NCBI RefSeq assembly: GCF_003609635.1 | Contig: NZ_MCIA01000023.1 | Coordinates: 62,001-126,000, forward strand | DNA: 64,000 bases | Source of the DNA: Lacrimispora algidixylanolytica | Lineage (GTDB): Bacteria; Bacillota; Clostridia; Lachnospirales; Lachnospiraceae | Reading direction: 5' to 3' | Made by a program: the position numbers and the translations under genes | The notes under the pieces: generated by a model | What the model saw: the letters and a program-made list of their open reading frames with translations, nothing else | Database searches by the model: none | Told to the model about the DNA's origin: nothing | Part shown: one piece after another, positions 60,845-64,000 of the stretch | Layout: each line of letters starts with the position of its first letter | How positions within the stretch are numbered: the first letter of the stretch is position 1

Positions 60845-62233
60845 TTACTGACCGGACGGAGCTACTATCACCGTCATGCCGTCCTCTAACAGTTCGGCTG
60901 GAGTATCAATCACCTGCAGCCCTTCCTTAAGGGCACCTTCTTCTACCGGAATGATCTCAGTCTGAATATCACTTTCTACTCCGCTCTTTATCGGTATCAT
61001 TTTTACAATATTTTGATCTACGGTTGCTATTACCATGGTTCCGTCAGTTTTCTGTATTACAGAAGCAAATGGAACTACCCATACGTTTTCAGCTTTATTT
61101 AGCTCTATCTTTGCCTTTGCAGTAATTCCAGCTATCAGGCGGCTATCCTGGTCAAGAATACGGATGGTGGTAGGAATCACTCGTTCCGTAGAACCATTGC
61201 CCTTTTCTTCTCCCGTTGGAGAAATCGAGCCTATCTCACCTTTTACTGTCTCAGCGCCTAATATATCAGCTGTGATCTCTACCGGCTGTCCTACGGACAC
61301 CTTACCAATAGAATACTCACTAACATTGATTTTCATTTCTAAAACATCCAGATTGTTAATGATAAACATCGGCTTATCATCGTCTGTTTTATCTGCAAAT
61401 CGGCCTACCTTACAATTAACCCGGACCACGGTTCCTGCAATGGGACTGATAACCTTTGTATTGTTTAAAGATTCTTTTTTCTGTTCCACTTCAAATGCTG
61501 CTTTCTCAATTTGAAGGGTATAAGATTCATTGGCTACTGGTTTGCCGTTTTTTAAGGTAAAGTTGCTTAGCTGGCGTTTGGCATCATTCATGGTATTGGA
61601 TGCAGTCTCCATCTCTACCTGAGACGAGCTTCCTGCCTGATAGAGAGTCAGAGTTCTGTCATAATTGATTTTAGCGGTATCGTAATCCTGTTTTGCCTTG
61701 GCATAGCCATTTTCCGCTTCTCTCTGCTGATCCTGATATGTACTAACTGCCAGATCGTAGGCATTCTGTGCGATGTCCAGCTCTTTTTTTGCATCCTTAT
61801 CATCGAGAACTGCTAGTACCTGGTCTTTCTCTACTTTTTCCCCTTCCTTTGCTGGAAGATCCAGAATTTCAGCATGAAGATTGGATACAACTTCTACGCT
61901 GTCTGTTCCCTGCACAGGACCACTAATCGATAATTCCTCTACTACTTCTCCCTTTGCCAAAGGAAAGGTATGAACTACCATTGCCTGTTTTTTTCCTCCT
62001 AAGATAGAAAACAGCAGGAACAGACCAAAAAATGCTCCCACACCGATGGTAATGATTTTGCGTTTCTTGCTCCACTTTTTTCTTATTTTTTTCTTTTTGT
62101 TGTTGCCTCCGCTCTCCTCCTTCATAAGATTTTCCAGTTCCTGTTCAAAGACTTCATCTGGCATTGGCTCCTTTAAGGATTCTATTTCCAGAGTATCATT
62201 ATTTTCTTTGCCCTTTCGCTTAAAAATGTTCAT
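60845..62233 (-). CDS. HlyD/MacA-type membrane-fusion adaptor protein
   Basis: About 462 residues from ATG 62233, which has GGAGGG eight bases upstream. The N-terminal 60 residues are charged and cytoplasmic, then one membrane helix (KRKIITIGVGAFFGLFLLFS). A lipoyl-like half-motif (AEILDLPAKEGEKVEKDQVL), a coiled-coil hairpin (about 155-250) and a beta-barrel domain with NVSEYSIGKVSVGQPVEI follow. It links the permeases to extracellular export in Gram-positive MacAB-like systems. Confidence 0.92.
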   Translation of the reverse strand: MNIFKRKGKENNDTLEIESLKEPMPDEVFEQELENLMKEESGGNNKKKKIRKKWSKKRKIITIGVGAFFGLFLLFSILGGKKQAMVVHTFPLAKGEVVEELSISGPVQGTDSVEVVSNLHAEILDLPAKEGEKVEKDQVLAVLDDKDAKKELDIAQNAYDLAVSTYQDQQREAENGYAKAKQDYDTAKINYDRTLTLYQAGSSSQVEMETASNTMNDAKRQLSNFTLKNGKPVANESYTLQIEKAAFEVEQKKESLNNTKVISPIAGTVVRVNCKVGRFADKTDDDKPMFIINNLDVLEMKINVSEYSIGKVSVGQPVEITADILGAETVKGEIGSISPTGEEKGNGSTERVIPTTIRILDQDSRLIAGITAKAKIELNKAENVWVVPFASVIQKTDGTMVIATVDQNIVKMIPIKSGVESDIQTEIIPVEEGALKEGLQVIDTPAELLEDGMTVIVAPSGQ

Positions 62234-62299
62234 TCCTTCTTCCCTCCTGTTATATTCCATTCCCTTTGCTTCATTATAGCGGTTTTAGAGAAGTTTTTT

Positions 62300-62338
62300 A
62301 AGTATAAATTTCTTATAATTTTCTAAATTTTTATACTT
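62300..62338. promoter_or_regulatory. Inverted repeat upstream of the adaptor gene
   Basis: AAGTATAAA and TTTATACTT are perfect arms separated by 21 AT-rich bases, upstream of a TATAAT at about 62273-62278. A possible operator; the regulator is unknown. Confidence 0.4.
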
Positions 62339-62351
62339 TTCATGTTATAAC

Positions 62352-62400
62352 AAAAAAAACCGCCTTGCTTCCAGGTTAAACCTGGGAACAAAACAGCTTT
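62352..62400 (-). terminator. Terminator of the chemoreceptor gene
   Basis: On the minus strand a long imperfect stem with the core CCCAGG/CCTGGA ends in T8, just after the stop at 62407. Confidence 0.8.
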
Positions 62401-62406
62401 TTTCTC

Positions 62407-64000
62407 TTATATTTTAAATTTGTTAGCCAGTTCTCGTAACAACCCAGCCTGTGCAGATAGTTCTTCGCTGGCAGCTGAACTTTCTTGAGCCGTTGCAGAG
62501 TTTGACTGAACTACAGAGTTTACCTGCTCCAATCCCATCAGTGCTTGACTTAGAGATTCTGCCTGTTCTCCAGAAGCATGAGATACTTCCTTAATTCTAT
62601 CTACCGTATCACTAATGCCTAAAAGCACTTCGTCTAGGATTCGGCTGGTTTCTTTGGCCATCTTTGTCCCATTATCTACCGATTGTATGGAGCTGTCGAT
62701 TAAATGCGCTGTGTTTTTCGCGGCCTGGGCTGATTTGTTTGCCAGATTTCTCACCTCATCTGCAACCACTGCAAACCCTTTTCCAGCTTCCCCTGCCCGT
62801 GCTGCTTCAACCGCTGCATTTAATGCTAATATATTGGTTTGAAATGCGATATCTTCAATGGTCTTTATAATTTTCCCGATTTCAGAAGATTTATGATTGA
62901 TATCATCAATGGCGCTCAGAAGTTTTTGCATCTGTAAGTTGCTTTGACCAGCCGCTTCTCCCACTTGAATGGCCCGTGCCTCTGCCTGTATGGAGTTTTC
63001 AGCTGTCTTTGTAATATTTTCTGATATTTTTTCCATGGCTAAAGAAAGTTCATCCATTACACCGGCCTGCTCCATGGTTCCCTGCGCCAGAGCCTGAGAG
63101 CCATTGGCAACCTCTCCTGAACCGTTAGATACCTGTTGTGAAACTTCGGCGATCTCTCCAATCGTCTTTTTAAGTACTTCAGACGTTTGTATCAGAGAAT
63201 CCTTTACCGAAACAAATTCACCGTCATAGCTATGAGTTAAATTCAAGATGAAATTTCCTCTGCCAAATTCATCAAGGGTGTGTGAGATTTCATCAATGTA
63301 TTCAATATACATTACTAACCTGCCTGTCAGATTTTTCAAAGATTCTGCAAGCTGTCCTACCTCGTCTTTGCTGGTCACGGATATTTCTACTGCCAAATCG
63401 CCTGCAGCCAACTGATCCGTTACTTTCGTAAGCTTTTTCAATGGTTTTGCAATGCTCTTGGCCACAATATACATGGTAACTATCAAAATAATTCCGATGA
63501 CAACAAATAACGCTGTCATGCTGATACCTGCGGCAGCAGCCACACGTGTAAAATCATCCTGATCCACAGTAATGATTGCCTTCCAGTCCGCACTGTCTAT
63601 GGCTCGTGTTATTCCGCAAACCGTCTTGTTCTTATCTTTATATGTAATTACATTTTTCCCTGGATTTTCATAGTCAGCTACCATCTTAGGAGCCAGTCCG
63701 ATCTCTTTGATATCCTTTAAGACCTCATTGGAATCAGGACTTACTAGTATTTTACCTGATGTGCTGATAAGACGTATTTTCCCACTGTCATGGGAGAGCT
63801 TAAATCCTTGAATTTGCTGAGTAAGGCTAGTTAGCTTCACATCAAGAGCTGCAACTCCTAACACCTCACTTCCTGAGGTGTCATAAACTGGGGCTGAAAA
63901 AGTAATTACCTGCTCTCCAGTATCCAGATCTACATAAGGCTCTGTAATAATATATCCCTTTTTTAACTGGTCATCTGTTTGAAAGACATAATCCCTTTGG
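62407..64000 (-). CDS. Methyl-accepting chemotaxis protein, N-terminus beyond the right edge
   Basis: The frame is open to the window end, giving about 530 residues with the start missing. In order: a dCache-type extracellular sensor ([20 protein letters not shown], then VLGVAALDV), a membrane helix ([20 protein letters not shown]), a HAMP domain ([20 protein letters not shown]) and a long signalling coiled coil with the kinase-contact hairpin [20 protein letters not shown] and [20 protein letters not shown]. It senses an external ligand and controls CheA. No other chemotaxis gene is in the window. Confidence 0.95.
   Translation of the reverse strand, partial: QRDYVFQTDDQLKKGYIITEPYVDLDTGEQVITFSAPVYDTSGSEVLGVAALDVKLTSLTQQIQGFKLSHDSGKIRLISTSGKILVSPDSNEVLKDIKEIGLAPKMVADYENPGKNVITYKDKNKTVCGITRAIDSADWKAIITVDQDDFTRVAAAAGISMTALFVVIGIILIVTMYIVAKSIAKPLKKLTKVTDQLAAGDLAVEISVTSKDEVGQLAESLKNLTGRLVMYIEYIDEISHTLDEFGRGNFILNLTHSYDGEFVSVKDSLIQTSEVLKKTIGEIAEVSQQVSNGSGEVANGSQALAQGTMEQAGVMDELSLAMEKISENITKTAENSIQAEARAIQVGEAAGQSNLQMQKLLSAIDDINHKSSEIGKIIKTIEDIAFQTNILALNAAVEAARAGEAGKGFAVVADEVRNLANKSAQAAKNTAHLIDSSIQSVDNGTKMAKETSRILDEVLLGISDTVDRIKEVSHASGEQAESLSQALMGLEQVNSVVQSNSATAQESSAASEELSAQAGLLRELANKFKI

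Noticed and set aside
1-64000. Prophage, transposon, CRISPR array or rRNA
   Set aside because: No integrase, transposase, regular short repeats with spacers, or rRNA sequence was seen on either strand.

Overview
The window looks like a chromosomal segment of a low-GC, spore-forming, anaerobic Firmicute, most likely a Lachnospiraceae member of the Clostridium cluster XIVa / Lacrimispora type (inference). Signs of this are a complete cotJABC spore-coat operon, strong AGGAGG ribosome-binding sites, TTG and GTG starts, the LL-diaminopimelate aminotransferase (DapL) route to lysine and peptidoglycan, and a glnA linked to an ANTAR antiterminator. Most of it is ordinary chromosome. No phage, insertion sequence, CRISPR array or rRNA is visible. 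Most genes lie on the minus strand.

Layout by position. 0-6.7 kb: a long minus-strand operon (lipid kinase, ispF, cysS, mrnC, rlmB, secreted transglutaminase, then type II secretion/pilus-like genes running off the left edge). 6.9-9 kb: a small secreted repeat protein, a tRNA-Val/tRNA-Met pair with its own promoter, and a NYN-LOTUS protein. 9.2-10.3 kb: cotJABC. 10.5-15.1 kb: carAB. 15.3-19.5 kb: small protein, SpoIID-like/peptidoglycan-binding protein, DUF368 lipid transporter, HAD phosphatase, amidase. 19.6-24.4 kb: Lrp regulator and a glnA-ANTAR-dapF-dapL unit with an attenuator-like leader. 24.4-26.9 kb: metal-efflux P-type ATPase, separate HMA metallochaperone and ArsR/CadC regulator. 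27.0-30.6 kb: an ABC-2 exporter with a long structured leader and an LCM-type methyltransferase. 30.7-39 kb: GH25-like protein, AI-2E permease, two aminotransferases and a large PAS/GGDEF/EAL protein. 39.4-42.2 kb: a DapF-like protein and a Ddl-like ligase divergent from an AraC regulator. 42.3-50.1 kb: a galactan-use locus (GH53 galactanase, ABC importer, LacI regulator) whose GH42 beta-galactosidase is broken. 50.4-57.5 kb: a Wzy-like polymerase, ptsI/ptsH and the c-di-AMP genes cdaA/cdaR with two unknown membrane proteins. 57.6-62.3 kb: a MacAB-like efflux system with two tandem permeases. 62.4-64 kb: a chemoreceptor running off the right edge.

Points most worth following up: (1) the DapF paralogue at 39.4 kb has serine at both catalytic cysteine positions (73 and 220) and is translationally coupled to a D-Ala-D-Ala-ligase-type enzyme, a candidate for an undescribed D-amino-acid or dipeptide pathway; (2) a repeated, structure-conserving intergenic element occurs at 10.3 and 50.2 kb, with a degenerate relative in the glnA leader; (3) the beta-galactosidase is a pseudogene formed by an out-of-frame internal deletion; (4) the ABC-2 exporter has an unexplained structured leader; (5) c-di-AMP synthesis genes sit directly upstream of the general PTS genes. 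All calls were made by eye from the sequence and a translation; no database search was run.
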